Positions 1 to 9,638 are shown, numbered from the stretch's first letter. The stretch: DNA of 64,000 nt from Hydrogenispora ethanolica (GCF_004340685.1 NZ_SLUN01000019.1:48856-112855); one strand, 5' to 3'. Notes: a model not told the origin generated them from the sequence alone. Made by a program: numbers and translations.

Positions 1-2
1 AG

Positions 3-1631
3 GTTGAACGGATTTTGACCGAACTTTCGGGCCGGGTGAAGGAGGTCCAGCAACCCTTGACGAATGCGGTGGCGATTCTCGCCCGGCTGGATCTGGCTTT
101 CGCCAAAGGCCGCTACAGCTTGGCGTTGAATGCCAGTGAACCGCAGCTCAATCAGGATGGCATCATTCAACTGTATGACGCCCGCCACCCGATGCTCACC
201 GGTAAAGTGGTTCCGATCACCGCCCTGCTCGGCCAGGACTATGATACGCTGGTAATCACCGGCCCCAATACCGGCGGCAAGACTGTGACGCTGAAGACAG
301 TCGGCCTGCTGACATTGATGGCCCAATCCGGCTTACACATTCCGGCGGCCCCTGGTTCGCAGCTGGCCGTCTTCAATCAGGTGTTCTGCGATATCGGCGA
401 CGAGCAGAGCATCGAACAGAGCCTATCCACTTTTTCGTCGCATCTTACCCAGATCGTGAAGATCATTGCGGCGGCGCAAGGCCCGGATTCGCTGGTGCTC
501 TTGGATGAGTTGGGGGCCGGGACCGATCCGACCGAAGGGGCGGCTCTGGCCATGAGTATCCTCAGCCACCTCCACCGTTTGGGGGTCCGGACGGTGGCTA
601 CCACGCATTACAGTGAGTTAAAGGTATTCGCTTATAAAACTCCCGGCCTTCGTAACGCCGCGGTGGAGTTCGATATCGCCACGTTACGGCCGACCTATCA
701 TCTGACGATCGGTCTGCCCGGCAGCAGCCAGGCCTTTGAGATCGCAGCCAAGTTAGGGCTGCCCATGGGCATCGTCAATGAGGCGCGCGGTTATATTTCA
801 GCCGAGGAAGCCAAAGTAGAACAGATATTACGGCAGATCGAGGCCGACAGCAAACAAGCCCGGGAAGATCGGATCGCCGGCGAGGCGGCGCGCGTTAAAG
901 GGGAAACTTACAAACAGCAATATGAGGCCGAATTGAAAAGGCTGCAGCAGGAGCGGGCGGAACTGTTACGCCAGGCAAAGGCCGAGGCCCGGGAGATCCT
1001 GATTGAAGCCCGACGCGACAGCGAGAATCTGTTGCGCCGGTTAAAAGAAGCGCCCCGCGAAGAACTCAGCGGCATTGTCAACGAGGCGCGGCAACGCATC
1101 ACCAAGGAGCTGGAGCGGCTGGACGAGGTGAAAACCCCGGCCCGGACCGATCGGCAACCCGAGGCTGACGACCTTAAACCCGGCGGCAAAGTGCGGGCCA
1201 TCTCCTTGAATCAGGTCGGAACGGTGCTGGAGGTCGGCGAGGGGACGGCCCTGGTGCAACTGGGAATCATGAAGGTGAACCTGCCACTCGGCGATATTGA
1301 GATCATCGCCGAACCGAAAGTAAAAGTCCAACAGCCCGCAACCAAGCGTAAAAGCGGCGAGACCGGCCTTGATGCCGCCAAAACTATCTCCGCTGAAGTG
1401 AACCTGCGCGGGATGACGGTCGACGAGGCATTATACGAGTTGGAGAAGTATCTGGATCAGGCCTTATTGGCCGGCCTGGAACGATTCCGGATTATTCACG
1501 GCAAGGGCACCGGCGCTTTACGCATCGGAGTGCAGCAGTTTTTGAAAGGTCATCCGGTGGTCCGCAGTTTCAGTTTTGCCGAGCAGAGCGAAGGCGGTTT
1601 GGGTGCCACGGTAGTGGAGTTGAAACGTTAA
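3..1631 (+). CDS. mutS2: Endonuclease MutS2, 5'-truncated by the window edge
   Basis: C-terminal two thirds of MutS2, the MutS paralogue that acts on recombination intermediates or collided ribosomes rather than in mismatch repair. The frame is open to the left edge, so the N-terminus lies outside the window. Visible are the P-loop GPNTGGKT, the Walker B stretch LVLLDELGAGTDPTEG, the ABC-ATPase signature region around STFSSHL, a long charged coiled coil (about residues 270-370 of the visible part), and a C-terminal Smr nuclease domain (VNLRGMTVDEALYELEKYLD, then IIHGKGTGALR). The Smr domain separates it from MutS. A strong terminator follows the stop, so it probably ends its transcription unit. 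Identity is near certain; only the start is missing. Confidence 0.96.
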   Translation, partial: VERILTELSGRVKEVQQPLTNAVAILARLDLAFAKGRYSLALNASEPQLNQDGIIQLYDARHPMLTGKVVPITALLGQDYDTLVITGPNTGGKTVTLKTVGLLTLMAQSGLHIPAAPGSQLAVFNQVFCDIGDEQSIEQSLSTFSSHLTQIVKIIAAAQGPDSLVLLDELGAGTDPTEGAALAMSILSHLHRLGVRTVATTHYSELKVFAYKTPGLRNAAVEFDIATLRPTYHLTIGLPGSSQAFEIAAKLGLPMGIVNEARGYISAEEAKVEQILRQIEADSKQAREDRIAGEAARVKGETYKQQYEAELKRLQQERAELLRQAKAEAREILIEARRDSENLLRRLKEAPREELSGIVNEARQRITKELERLDEVKTPARTDRQPEADDLKPGGKVRAISLNQVGTVLEVGEGTALVQLGIMKVNLPLGDIEIIAEPKVKVQQPATKRKSGETGLDAAKTISAEVNLRGMTVDEALYELEKYLDQALLAGLERFRIIHGKGTGALRIGVQQFLKGHPVVRSFSFAEQSEGGLGATVVELKR

Positions 1632-1654
1632 TAAATTTAGCGCGTGAAGTGTCG

Positions 1655-1694
1655 AAAAACCGGCTGTAGGTAGAAGCCTACAACCGGTTTTTTG
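1655..1694 (+). terminator. Rho-independent terminator after mutS2
   Basis: An inverted repeat AAAACCGG-c-TGTAGG / CCTACA-ACCGGTTTT with a 6-nt loop and one bulged C is followed by a T-rich run. It lies 24 nt past the mutS2 stop codon and is oriented to end mutS2 transcription. Confidence 0.85.
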
Positions 1695-1776
1695 TTTTCC
1701 CTGCACTCAAAATAGGCATCCACTCCAAACCTCACTGTTGATGTTCGGAGGAGTGGCGGTTTTGACGCACAGGTGC

Positions 1777-2313
1777 TCAATCTAAATCGAGGTTTAAGCG
1801 GATGGAAATAAATTCATCATCGCGGCCGACCTTGATCATACCCAGGCTGAGATCTAAATCTTTATCCCGCGGCGAACTGCGGAAGTAGACTTCCTCCATA
1901 TTGTCCCGGCGATATTCACGCCGGACCCAGCCACGGTTATTCTCCAAGACTTGGAAGGCGATGTTCCGCGCCCGCAAGGAATGATAAATCGCGTCGCGAT
2001 AAGCGCCTTTCCAATACAGATCGCGGGCCCAGCGTTGATGAGCCACCGCCTGCGCCAAGCCCATCGGGCGATGGCCGCGCCGCGCCGCAGCTTGAGCGTC
2101 GTCGATGACTTGTGCCGTCCGGTGAATCACAAAACGGGCATCGTCTCTCACCCGGCGATCTCCGGGACCGCCCGGGCCTTTATCATATCTGCCGGGTCCA
2201 TCATAACGATGACCCGGTCCGGGACCGGGACCTCTGCCGGGACCCGCCAAAGCAGTCACTGAAAAAGATCCGATCAAAACCGCAACCATGAAACCAATGT
2301 ACCATTTTTTCAT
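1777..2313 (-). CDS. Secreted protein of unknown function with a Gly/Pro/Arg-rich N-terminal region
   Basis: I do not recognise this 178-residue protein. The ATG at 2313 is preferred over the longer frame because it has GAGGAGG 8 nt upstream and begins a clear signal peptide (MKKWYIGFMVAVLIGSFSVT, then ALA). After the cleavage site comes a low-complexity segment rich in GPG and RYDGPG, then about 110 ordered residues rich in Arg and aromatic residues (QRWARDLYWKGAYRDAIYHS). This resembles small exported Bacillota proteins whose alpha-helical body carries paired Tyr/Trp/Arg repeats, but I cannot assign a family. It stands alone, converging on mutS2 and separated from the PBP gene by almost 500 bp. 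Export is likely; function is open. Confidence 0.7.
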   Translation of the reverse strand: MKKWYIGFMVAVLIGSFSVTALAGPGRGPGPGPGHRYDGPGRYDKGPGGPGDRRVRDDARFVIHRTAQVIDDAQAAARRGHRPMGLAQAVAHQRWARDLYWKGAYRDAIYHSLRARNIAFQVLENNRGWVRREYRRDNMEEVYFRSSPRDKDLDLSLGMIKVGRDDEFISIRLNLDLD

Positions 2314-2744
2314 GATAGTTCCTCCTCTACTGGAATTCAAAGTGGGATTCAAAGAAGCGCTCTTTGTAAAGATAGACGATGGATCGAGCCAAATTGTTCC
2401 GGAGAAAGCGAAATTTAACTTGAAATTGAAAAAATTCCTCGCCGCAGCCAAAGAAGCCTCCCAACCGTGAGCCGAATCGTTTATCACCGGAGCGGTTGCC
2501 ATATTGCGGTGATTTTGTTTTCCGATGAGTCAGACTTTTGGATTTTGCTTATCGGCAATATCGTAGCTGCTGATGGATTTGGAGAAACATTCGAAGATCA
2601 TAGTTGCCGGGTGCGATTGGTAGCAAAAAAACGGAAAGGGAATGCTCAAGGACGTTGAGATTGAGCGCTCTGGGTAATCGTATTCAAACGGGACCGATTT
2701 TCAAACGATTGCTTTTTGACTTTTTATGGTGACGGTCCGAAAAG
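2314..2744. other. Intergenic region upstream of the secreted-protein gene
   Basis: About 430 bp between the start of the minus-strand secreted-protein gene and the terminator of the PBP gene. It must hold the promoter of the former. I found no convincing -35/-10 pair, repeat or small gene; short open frames here lack ribosome binding sites. Confidence 0.4.
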
Positions 2745-2793
2745 AAAACGCCGGAATTTGAAGCCTTGACGCTTCGGTTTTCCGGCGTTTTTT
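2745..2793 (-). terminator. Terminator downstream of the class A PBP gene
   Basis: The arms AAAACGCCGGAA and TTCCGGCGTTTT flank a second, inner hairpin (GAAGC...GCTTC). On the minus strand the stem is followed by GTTTTCTTTTC, which fits termination of the PBP gene ending at 2809. The opposite strand also ends in a T run, so it may work in both directions. Confidence 0.8.
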
Positions 2794-2808
2794 ATCGGGT
2801 TCAATTGG

Positions 2809-5073
2809 TTATCTCCGGTGGATATTACAATACGAAGTAGGTTGTTCGCCGTCGGTGAAAATTTCAGTGACCACCCAATCACTCGGGCAATACGGGGTCG
2901 CCAGCAAGCCGCTCTCAGTACAGATTTTGACAGCCACCTGTTTTTTCTTGGCAAACGGCCAATTGGCGGAGCGTTGCTGCTGGAAACCGTTATTGTCAAC
3001 CGGCGGCGTGCCGGAGCCGTCGCCAGCCGGATTGTTATTATCCAGCGGCGGTTGGCCGTCGGAATGCAGATGACAGGGAACCGTAGGCTGAGTCCCATCC
3101 AGATAACTTTCATAGAGAGTTTCCGGACAATTGGACGTGGCCAGTTCCCCACTTTGAGCGCAGATCTCGACACCGGAGACGATGCCCGCGGGAGGAATGA
3201 AATCCGATGGCGGAGTCTCGGACAAGGCTTTGCGCATGAAGATACCCCAGATCTGGGCGGCTTTACCGCTACCGATGACGTTGCCGTTGATCCGTACCGG
3301 TATTTTTTGCGAATCGTTGCCGATCCAGACCGAAGCCAGCAAATCCGGTGTAAATCCGACAAACCAGGCGTTGGTGTAGTCGCTGGTAGTCCCGGTCTTG
3401 CCCGCCGCCGGGCGATCGATCAGCGCGGCCCGGCCGGTTCCCCGCATAATAACCCCGCGCATCATGTCGGTTACCAGAAATGCCGTATCCTCCGGAATGG
3501 CGATCTTTTTATGCGGCCGGTCCTGATAGAGAATGTTGTCATTGGCGTCGCGTACTTCCAGAATCGCGATGGGTTGTACATAAATTCCCTGGTTGGCCAG
3601 TGGCGAATAAGAAGCGGTCAATTCCAGCGGAGTAACTCCCCGGGTCAAACCGCCCAGGGCCAGTGAAGAAAGGTTCATGTCATTGGGTTCGCCGTTAATG
3701 ACCAAATTTTTCAAGCCCATGTCCTGAGCGTATTTAATCACGGTGCTGGGCCCGAGGTTCTCCACCAATTTGATGGCCACCATATTCACCGATTCTTCCA
3801 GCGCATGCCGCAACGTGATGTCGCCGCGAAAGATATTGTCATAATTGTGCGGCGCCCAGACTCCTCCAGAAGTCGGATAACTCAACGGCTCATCCCGCAC
3901 GATCGAACTCGGCGTATATTTCCGGCTGTCGATGGCCGCGACATAGGTGAAGGGCTTGATCGCCGAACCCGGCTGCCGGTGCGCATAGACCGCGCGGTTC
4001 AACTGGGTGTTGCCAAAGTCGCGGCCGCCTACCATCGCTTTAATGTAGCCGTTATGCGGATCGATGGCCACCAAGGCCATTTGCGGCTGGAGGACGCCGT
4101 GGGCATCGGGTTTCCCGCCATTCAGCGCGGCGACGGCCTCATCGGCGGCTTGTTGGGCCAGCGGATCTAGCGTGGTGTAGATCTTGTAGCCGCCCGTAAA
4201 TAAAGCCTGCTCGTCGACGACGCCTTTCAGATTCTGCACCACATAATCGATGAAATAAGCGGCGCGGCGTTTGGCGGCCGAGAGCGGGATCACGTCCAAT
4301 GGACGGCGGTTGGCGGCGTCAAAGTCGCTCTGTGAAATGGAGCCGTACTTTAACATCTGGCCGAGCACCACCGCCCGGCGCTCCATGGCGGCCTCGGGAT
4401 GCAAATACGGCGAGAAACCGCTGGGATTTTTGGGCAATCCGGCCAGCATGGCAGCTTGGTGCAACCGGAGCTCGGAGACGCTTTTTCCAAAGTACAACCG
4501 GGAAGCGGCCTCAACGCCGTAGGTATTGTGGCCGAAATAGATTTGGTTGAGGTAGCGTTCCAAGATCTCGTCCTTGGTATAACTCCGTTCAATATTCATG
4601 GCCAGGAAGACCTCCTGAACCTTGCGGGAGAGCGCCTTTTTCTGGGTTAAAAGGACATTCCTGGCTAATTGCTGAGTGATAGTGCTGGCTCCCTCGATAT
4701 AGCCGCCCCCTTTCAGGTCGACCCAGAGGGCGCGGGCTATCGCGCGGAGATCGATTCCCGAATGTTCATAGAAACGATTGTCTTCGACGTCGACGATGGC
4801 CTGCTTCATCACGTCGGGAATCCTGCTGAGTGGAACCTCAAGGCGATTTTCTACATATATCCGGGTGAATTCCTTCTTATTAACATCGTAAAAAATGGTT
4901 GCCTGCTTGGGAGGAGGCAGATTCAAAAGATTGCTGTTAGTACTGATCATGAGCACCAGCAGCAGACCCAGCAAAATACCGGCCAAGGCAGTAAAACCAA
5001 TGACCATTGTCTTTTTGGTATCAAGGCGCTTGGCTTGCGAGCGGGGCGGGGACTTTTTCTTGGAGACCGGCAT
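2809..5073 (-). CDS. Class A penicillin-binding protein (PBP1A type), bifunctional transglycosylase/transpeptidase
   Basis: Polymerises and cross-links peptidoglycan at the outer face of the membrane. The ATG at 5073 is chosen because GGAGGTG lies 6 nt upstream; a longer frame reaches 5145 without support. The order is a basic cytoplasmic tail, one membrane anchor (about residues 23-45), a GT51 glycosyltransferase domain with VEDNRFYEHSG (catalytic Glu) and STITQQLARN, then a transpeptidase domain with the SxxK motif in GSAIKPF, the SVN motif in EESVNMVAIKL, and KTGTT. The C-terminus carries two Cys-containing repeats (CAQSGELATSNCPE and CTESGLLATPYCPS) typical of Firmicutes PBP1A tails. At 754 residues it has the usual length. 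It is divergent from yunB. Confidence 0.95.
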   Translation of the reverse strand: MPVSKKKSPPRSQAKRLDTKKTMVIGFTALAGILLGLLLVLMISTNSNLLNLPPPKQATIFYDVNKKEFTRIYVENRLEVPLSRIPDVMKQAIVDVEDNRFYEHSGIDLRAIARALWVDLKGGGYIEGASTITQQLARNVLLTQKKALSRKVQEVFLAMNIERSYTKDEILERYLNQIYFGHNTYGVEAASRLYFGKSVSELRLHQAAMLAGLPKNPSGFSPYLHPEAAMERRAVVLGQMLKYGSISQSDFDAANRRPLDVIPLSAAKRRAAYFIDYVVQNLKGVVDEQALFTGGYKIYTTLDPLAQQAADEAVAALNGGKPDAHGVLQPQMALVAIDPHNGYIKAMVGGRDFGNTQLNRAVYAHRQPGSAIKPFTYVAAIDSRKYTPSSIVRDEPLSYPTSGGVWAPHNYDNIFRGDITLRHALEESVNMVAIKLVENLGPSTVIKYAQDMGLKNLVINGEPNDMNLSSLALGGLTRGVTPLELTASYSPLANQGIYVQPIAILEVRDANDNILYQDRPHKKIAIPEDTAFLVTDMMRGVIMRGTGRAALIDRPAAGKTGTTSDYTNAWFVGFTPDLLASVWIGNDSQKIPVRINGNVIGSGKAAQIWGIFMRKALSETPPSDFIPPAGIVSGVEICAQSGELATSNCPETLYESYLDGTQPTVPCHLHSDGQPPLDNNNPAGDGSGTPPVDNNGFQQQRSANWPFAKKKQVAVKICTESGLLATPYCPSDWVVTEIFTDGEQPTSYCNIHRR

Positions 5074-5171
5074 TGAGCACCTCCATGGGGCGTTTGCGTG
5101 TCGCGAAAAGCTGATTCCGGTTCGTTCAAATCGTTCTCGCCACATCTTGCGACATCGCTTCTATAAACAAA

Positions 5172-5202
5172 ATTATACCACAAGCCTCTTTCTCCCGTGA
5201 AA
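5172..5202 (-). promoter_or_regulatory. Putative sigma-A promoter of the PBP gene
   Basis: Read on the minus strand, a perfect TATAAT at 5177-5172 has a TG-rich upstream extension and a poor -35-like TTTCAC about 19 nt further up. It lies about 100 nt before the chosen PBP start. The -10 is convincing; the -35 is weak. Confidence 0.45.
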
Positions 5203-5278
5203 GTTTTTCGCTGGGGACAGGCGGAACGCATATTATAACTTTACGGATTCAAACATAAAGTTTGTTGAGGCGGTGCGT

Positions 5279-5986
5279 ATGAAGTTCAATATAAAAAAAC
5301 GAATCGTATGGTTTCAGGTTCCCCCTTACAAAAAAAGATGGCTGGCTTCATTAACGGCGTTGGGCTTTTTGGTTTTGACCTCCATTATCAGTTTTTATAT
5401 CGTTGATTTCCGGATTCGCCCGACCTTGGTGCAACTGGTCCGGGTCGCGGCTCACAAGACCGCGATCCAAGCGATTAATGATTCGATCCGGGCGAATATT
5501 TCCCCGGATATCGAATACCAGAGCCTGATCCGAATGCAGCTGGACTCCGAAGGGCGGGTAACCTTTTTCCAGCCGAATACCGGGGCGATTAACCGGATCG
5601 CTTCTGAAGCCACCCTTGCGGTTCAGAAACGATTAACCGGTTTACCGCGTCAGGAAGTCAAAATTCCCCTTTGGCAGGTCTTTGGGTCCAAGATTTTGGC
5701 TGGTTATGGGCCGGAGTTACCGGTGCGGATCACCCCGGTAGGACTGGTGGACAGTACGATCAATGACCGATTCGATGCCGCCGGCATTAATCAGACCCGG
5801 CACCGGATCTTCATCCGAATCACCGCGATAATTCGGGTCATCGTGCCGCTGGTCCATGAAGAAGTGGCGGTAACATCGGATATTCCGCTGACCGAGGCGG
5901 TTATTGTGGGAGCTGTCCCGGGCGTTTACGTCCATGGCGGATCCGGCGTGATCGTGCCGGGAAACCCGAATCCGCCTGGAAAATAA
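5279..5986 (+). CDS. yunB: Sporulation protein YunB
   Basis: YunB is a mother-cell sporulation protein, sigma-E controlled in Bacillus subtilis and of unknown biochemistry. This 235-residue protein shows the family pattern: a basic N-terminus, one membrane segment (ASLTALGFLVLTSIISFYIV), DFRIRPTLVQLVRVAAHKTA, and a C-terminal part typical of the family with GYGPELPVRITPVG and IFIRITAIIRVIVP. The ATG at 5279 is preferred over the GTG six bases earlier because GAGG sits 8 nt upstream of it and only 2 nt from the GTG. It starts a plus-strand run with the HD hydrolase and M20 peptidase genes. The C-terminus is extended by a Gly/Pro-rich tail. Confidence 0.9.
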   Translation: MKFNIKKRIVWFQVPPYKKRWLASLTALGFLVLTSIISFYIVDFRIRPTLVQLVRVAAHKTAIQAINDSIRANISPDIEYQSLIRMQLDSEGRVTFFQPNTGAINRIASEATLAVQKRLTGLPRQEVKIPLWQVFGSKILAGYGPELPVRITPVGLVDSTINDRFDAAGINQTRHRIFIRITAIIRVIVPLVHEEVAVTSDIPLTEAVIVGAVPGVYVHGGSGVIVPGNPNPPGK

Positions 5987-6070
5987 TTTGACAAATTACA
6001 GGAAAAGCTCGCGGAAAGGGGAATATTATCAAGGATCGGCACCTTTCGACATCATTCCGAGCCGCGCCAT

Positions 6071-6787
6071 ATGGAAAAAGATTCACAGGCAAATCAAGGA
6101 ATGAAATACTATGACTACGATTGGGGATCCATCATGAGACTTGTTCAGCCGTTACCGGAGTATTTTCAATTGGCGCGCCAATTGTATCAGACCGGACCCG
6201 CACATGATTTTTCCCATATTGAACGGGTATTTCGATTGGCGCTGAAAATTGGCGCCGCTGAAAATGCAAATCTACAGATCCTGGGTTTGGCTGCTTTGTT
6301 TCATGATTTAGCCCGTGATGAGGAGGCCGCGAGCCAAGGAATGATCTGTCATGCCGCGGCCAGCGCGGAGCGAACCCGCCGGATTTTACTCAGCCGCGGC
6401 ATGAACCCGGCGGTGGTGGAAGCGGTTTGTGATTGTATCGCCACCCATCGTTACCGGGATGAACATAAACCGGAAACGCTCGAAGCGAAGTGCCTTTTTG
6501 ATGCCGACAAACTAGACTCGCTGGGTGCGGTGGGAGTCGCCCGCGCCTATCTGTGGCTCGGCGAACGGGGTGGCACGGTTTATGTTCCGCGCCAAGTTTG
6601 GGAACGAACCGATTTTCGGAGTAACCGCCCGGAAGACGATTCACTGCAAAGAGAATGGTTCATCAAACTTCAATACCTGAAAGATAACTTGTATACGGAA
6701 ACCGCCCGGGCCTTGGCGGAAAAACGCCATCGCACCATGGAAGCTTTTTTGGAGATCCTCGCCCGCGAAGTGGTCGGAGAAGAGTGA
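6071..6787 (+). CDS. HD-domain phosphohydrolase
   Basis: HD-superfamily metal-dependent hydrolase of the stand-alone YedJ/uncharacterised type. Metal-binding residues are visible as H in AHDFSHIERV, the HD doublet in ALFHDLARDEE, a His in CIATHRYRDE and an Asp in FDADKLDSLGAVGVARAYLW, which matches this subfamily. Length 238 residues is usual. Substrates are not predictable; relatives act on nucleotides or phosphate esters. The start is uncertain: the first ATG (6071) has no clear ribosome binding site, while the ATG at 6134 (MRLVQPLPEYF) has a GGGGA about 7 nt upstream and would give 217 residues. It lies 84 bp after yunB and 75 bp before the peptidase gene. Confidence 0.82.
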   Translation: MEKDSQANQGMKYYDYDWGSIMRLVQPLPEYFQLARQLYQTGPAHDFSHIERVFRLALKIGAAENANLQILGLAALFHDLARDEEAASQGMICHAAASAERTRRILLSRGMNPAVVEAVCDCIATHRYRDEHKPETLEAKCLFDADKLDSLGAVGVARAYLWLGERGGTVYVPRQVWERTDFRSNRPEDDSLQREWFIKLQYLKDNLYTETARALAEKRHRTMEAFLEILAREVVGEE

Positions 6788-6862
6788 CGCCGGCCGGGAC
6801 GGACTATCCGCCCATATTGGACCGTTCCCATGGACTTTTGAATTGGCTGGAGGAGTAAGACG

Positions 6863-8170
6863 ATGTTCGATTGGGATTCGATTCGGACCGAAACGATCCG
6901 ACTGTTACAAGACCTGATTCGTATCAATACCACCAATCCGCCGGGTAACGAGATTCAAATTGCCCTGTATATTCAGGAGTTCTTGCAGCGGGAAGGGATT
7001 GGATGCACCATCCATGAAGCCGCCCCGGGACGGGCCAATCTGGTGGCGCGCCTGCCCGGCATCGGCAATGGCAAACCCCTCATTGTACTCAGCCATTTGG
7101 ATGTTGTACCCGCAAACTCCGGCCAATGGCGGTTTGATCCTTTTGAAGGCGCGGTGGCGGAGGATTATCTTTGGGGCCGGGGCGCTTTGGATATGAAAGG
7201 CATGCTGGCGATGGAGCTGATGGCCTTGGTCCTGCTCAAGCGCTCGGGAATGATGCCGCCGCGGGAAATTATGCTGGTGGCTGTCGCCGATGAAGAAGCC
7301 GGAGGCAACCTGGGCATGGGTTGGCTTATCGAACAGGATATTCCGGGGTTGAAAGAAGCGGAGTACGTTATCAACGAGGGCGGATTCGGCGGCATTCGGG
7401 AGGGAATTCCGCTATTCTCTTGCCAGTGCGGGGAGAAAGGAGTATTGTGGGTCAAACTCACGGTGCCCGGCACACCCGGACATGCCTCCATGCCGGCGCG
7501 GGACAATGCCATCATCAAGATGGTCCAAATCATCCAGCGGATTATGCGTTTGAAACGGCCGATGATTCTTTGTGAAACCAGCCGGGCGTATTTGAAGGAA
7601 TTAGCCTACTTAAAGGGCCTGAATCTTGAGTCCCAAATTGCGCTCGATTACAGTCTCCAACTGTTTGCCACCCGCCATCTCAAGGATGAACGCTCCATTC
7701 AAGCGATGCTCTACCATACGATTTCACCCACCATTTTACAGGCTGGCTTGAAAGCCAATGTCTTGCCCGAGGCTTGTGAGCTGACTTTAGACTGCCGGTT
7801 GTTGCCCGGCGAAACGCCGGGTCATTTCTTGGCGGAGATTCAAAAATCCGTCAATGATTCGGCGGTTCAGTACGAAATACTTCAGGCCGCCGATCCGACG
7901 GAATCTTCCTCCGACACTCAGTTGTTCAAGACCATGGGCCGGATCCTGCAACAAGAAGTGCCACAGGCGGTTTTGGTGCCGTTTCTTTCGCCTATCGCGA
8001 CCGATTCCCGGTTTTTTCGCTACCGTTCCATTACAGCTTACGGCTTGATGCCGGTCATTATCTCCGAGGCTGAACTCCAACGGCTGCACGGCATCGACGA
8101 ACGGCTTTCGCTTCCCAATTTAGAACGGGGAACGCGCATCATGTATGAGATCTTGCGGCAGCTTGAATAG
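6863..8170 (+). CDS. M20 family metallopeptidase/deacylase (ArgE/DapE/ACY1 type)
   Basis: Di-zinc hydrolase of family M20 acting on N-acyl amino acids or small peptides. Ligand motifs are all present: SHLDVVP (His and Asp), GRGALDMKG (bridging Asp), ADEEAGG (Glu-Glu catalytic/ligand pair), INEGG and, near the C-terminus, the final His in LHGIDERLSL. The central lid domain starts after TVPGTPGHASMP. GGAGGAG precedes the ATG by 8 nt and a terminator follows. The 435-residue length and the VLLKRSGMMPPREIMLVAVADEE segment suit a broad-specificity carboxypeptidase or deacylase; neither arginine nor lysine biosynthesis neighbours support ArgE or DapE specifically. Confidence 0.9.
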   Translation: MFDWDSIRTETIRLLQDLIRINTTNPPGNEIQIALYIQEFLQREGIGCTIHEAAPGRANLVARLPGIGNGKPLIVLSHLDVVPANSGQWRFDPFEGAVAEDYLWGRGALDMKGMLAMELMALVLLKRSGMMPPREIMLVAVADEEAGGNLGMGWLIEQDIPGLKEAEYVINEGGFGGIREGIPLFSCQCGEKGVLWVKLTVPGTPGHASMPARDNAIIKMVQIIQRIMRLKRPMILCETSRAYLKELAYLKGLNLESQIALDYSLQLFATRHLKDERSIQAMLYHTISPTILQAGLKANVLPEACELTLDCRLLPGETPGHFLAEIQKSVNDSAVQYEILQAADPTESSSDTQLFKTMGRILQQEVPQAVLVPFLSPIATDSRFFRYRSITAYGLMPVIISEAELQRLHGIDERLSLPNLERGTRIMYEILRQLE

Positions 8171-8207
8171 GCGCCAAAATTTTATATTTGCTATATAAAA
8201 TCACATT

Positions 8208-8234
8208 ACCCGGATCTTGAATCCGGGTTTCTTT
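8208..8234 (+). terminator. Terminator after the M20 peptidase gene
   Basis: Perfect 8-bp stem ACCCGGAT / ATCCGGGT with a 5-nt loop CTTGA, followed by TTTCTTT. Located 38 nt past the stop codon. Confidence 0.85.
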
Positions 8235-8419
8235 ATATGATGATGAACTTTGCGGAGAAAGACCATTTTTCAAAATGTAAAATAACGCGCTAGAGAATAC
8301 GGTATACAAGAAGCATCGAAAATACAGGGTTTTTGGCGAAAAAATGCAGGAATAAGGGCGAATTGGTCGAATTCCCGAATAAAATATGGGTGATTGAAAG
8401 TTGTAAGGAGCGGATAATC

Positions 8420-9613
8420 GTGAAATTGTCTGAACGGGCACACGGCATCAATCCTTCGCCGACGCTGGCGATTGATGCCAAGGCCAAGCAGATGCTCAAG
8501 GATGGAATGGATGTCATTGGTTTCGGAGCCGGCGAACCGGACTTCGATACCCCGGAAGTTATCAAAGACGAAGCGATCGCCGCGCTGAAAAAAGGCGAGA
8601 CGAAATATACCCCGGCATCCGGTACTGTCCAACTGAAAGAAGCAGTCTGTCTGAAGATGGAACGGGATCATGGTTTGAAATACGCCCCGAATCAGGTGGT
8701 GATCTGCTGTGGCGCGAAACATGCGCTGTATAATCTGTTTCAAGTGATCTGTGACCCGGGCGATGAGGTGGTCATTCCCGGACCCTATTGGGTCAGCTAT
8801 TCGGAGCAGGTATTGCTGGCAGGCGCTAAACCGGTTATCGTTCCCACCTGCGAAGCGGCCGGATTCAAAATGACTGCCGCCCAATTCCGCGAGGCGATTA
8901 CTCCCCGGACGGTGGCGCTCATCCTCAACAGCCCTTCCAACCCGACGGGAACCGTTTATAGCCGGGAGGAGCTGGAAGCCATCGCCGCGATTGCGGTTGA
9001 AAAGCAGATTACGGTGGTATCCGATGAGATTTACGAGAAATTGCTTTATGAAGGGGAACATGTCAGCATCGCCAGTCTTGGGCAAGCGATTAAGGACTTG
9101 ACGATCATCATCAACGGCGTGGCCAAGACCTATGCCATGACCGGCTGGCGGATCGGGTACGCCGTGGGAGACGCCAAGATCATCAAAGCCATCGGCGATC
9201 TCCAAAGTCACAGTACCTCCAATCCGACCAGTTTTTGTCAAAGCGCCAGCGCTTACGCCATTGCCCATCCGCCGACGGCGGAGATTGAGAAGATGGTGGG
9301 CGAGTTCCACAGCCGCCGCGACTACATGGTGGAGAAGGTCAACCAGATTCCCGGACTGAGCTGCCGCAAACCGGAAGGCGCATTTTATGTTTTCGTGAAT
9401 ATGAGCGGACTGATTGGCAAACGGTTTGACGGCGTCCCCATCACGGACGGAGATAAACTGGCTGACCTTTTGCTGCAGCGTTCCAATGTCGCGGTAGTCC
9501 CCGGTTCGGGATTCGGCGCGCCTGAGTATTTCCGGCTGTCCTATGCGACTTCCCGGGCGAAAATCGAAAAAGGCCTGGAACGGATCGCGCAATTTGTGGC
9601 CAGGTGTTCGTAA
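8420..9613 (+). CDS. Pyridoxal-phosphate aminotransferase, class I (aspartate aminotransferase family)
   Basis: PLP-dependent aminotransferase, most likely aspartate:2-oxoglutarate, of the bacterial I-gamma type. The GTG at 8420 is chosen: AAGGAG lies 9 nt upstream, and the resulting N-terminus KLSERAHGINPSPTLAIDAK aligns with family starts, giving 397 residues. Motifs include GAGEPDFDTPE, the PLP-phosphate region GAKHALYN, NSPSNPTGTVYS, SDEIYEKL (Asp contacting the pyridine nitrogen) and the Schiff-base lysine in NGVAKTYAMTGWRIGY; the substrate-carboxylate Arg lies in YFRLSYATS. It is monocistronic between two terminators. Aspartate specificity is inferred from family resemblance. Confidence 0.92.
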   Translation: MKLSERAHGINPSPTLAIDAKAKQMLKDGMDVIGFGAGEPDFDTPEVIKDEAIAALKKGETKYTPASGTVQLKEAVCLKMERDHGLKYAPNQVVICCGAKHALYNLFQVICDPGDEVVIPGPYWVSYSEQVLLAGAKPVIVPTCEAAGFKMTAAQFREAITPRTVALILNSPSNPTGTVYSREELEAIAAIAVEKQITVVSDEIYEKLLYEGEHVSIASLGQAIKDLTIIINGVAKTYAMTGWRIGYAVGDAKIIKAIGDLQSHSTSNPTSFCQSASAYAIAHPPTAEIEKMVGEFHSRRDYMVEKVNQIPGLSCRKPEGAFYVFVNMSGLIGKRFDGVPITDGDKLADLLLQRSNVAVVPGSGFGAPEYFRLSYATSRAKIEKGLERIAQFVARCS

Positions 9614-9638
9614 CCTGAATCGTCTATTCCGCAACAAG

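Noticed and set aside
8171..8419. T-box or riboswitch upstream of the aminotransferase gene
   Set aside because: Only a simple terminator of the preceding gene is present; no T-box sequence (AGGGTGGNACCGCG) or specifier stem is visible.
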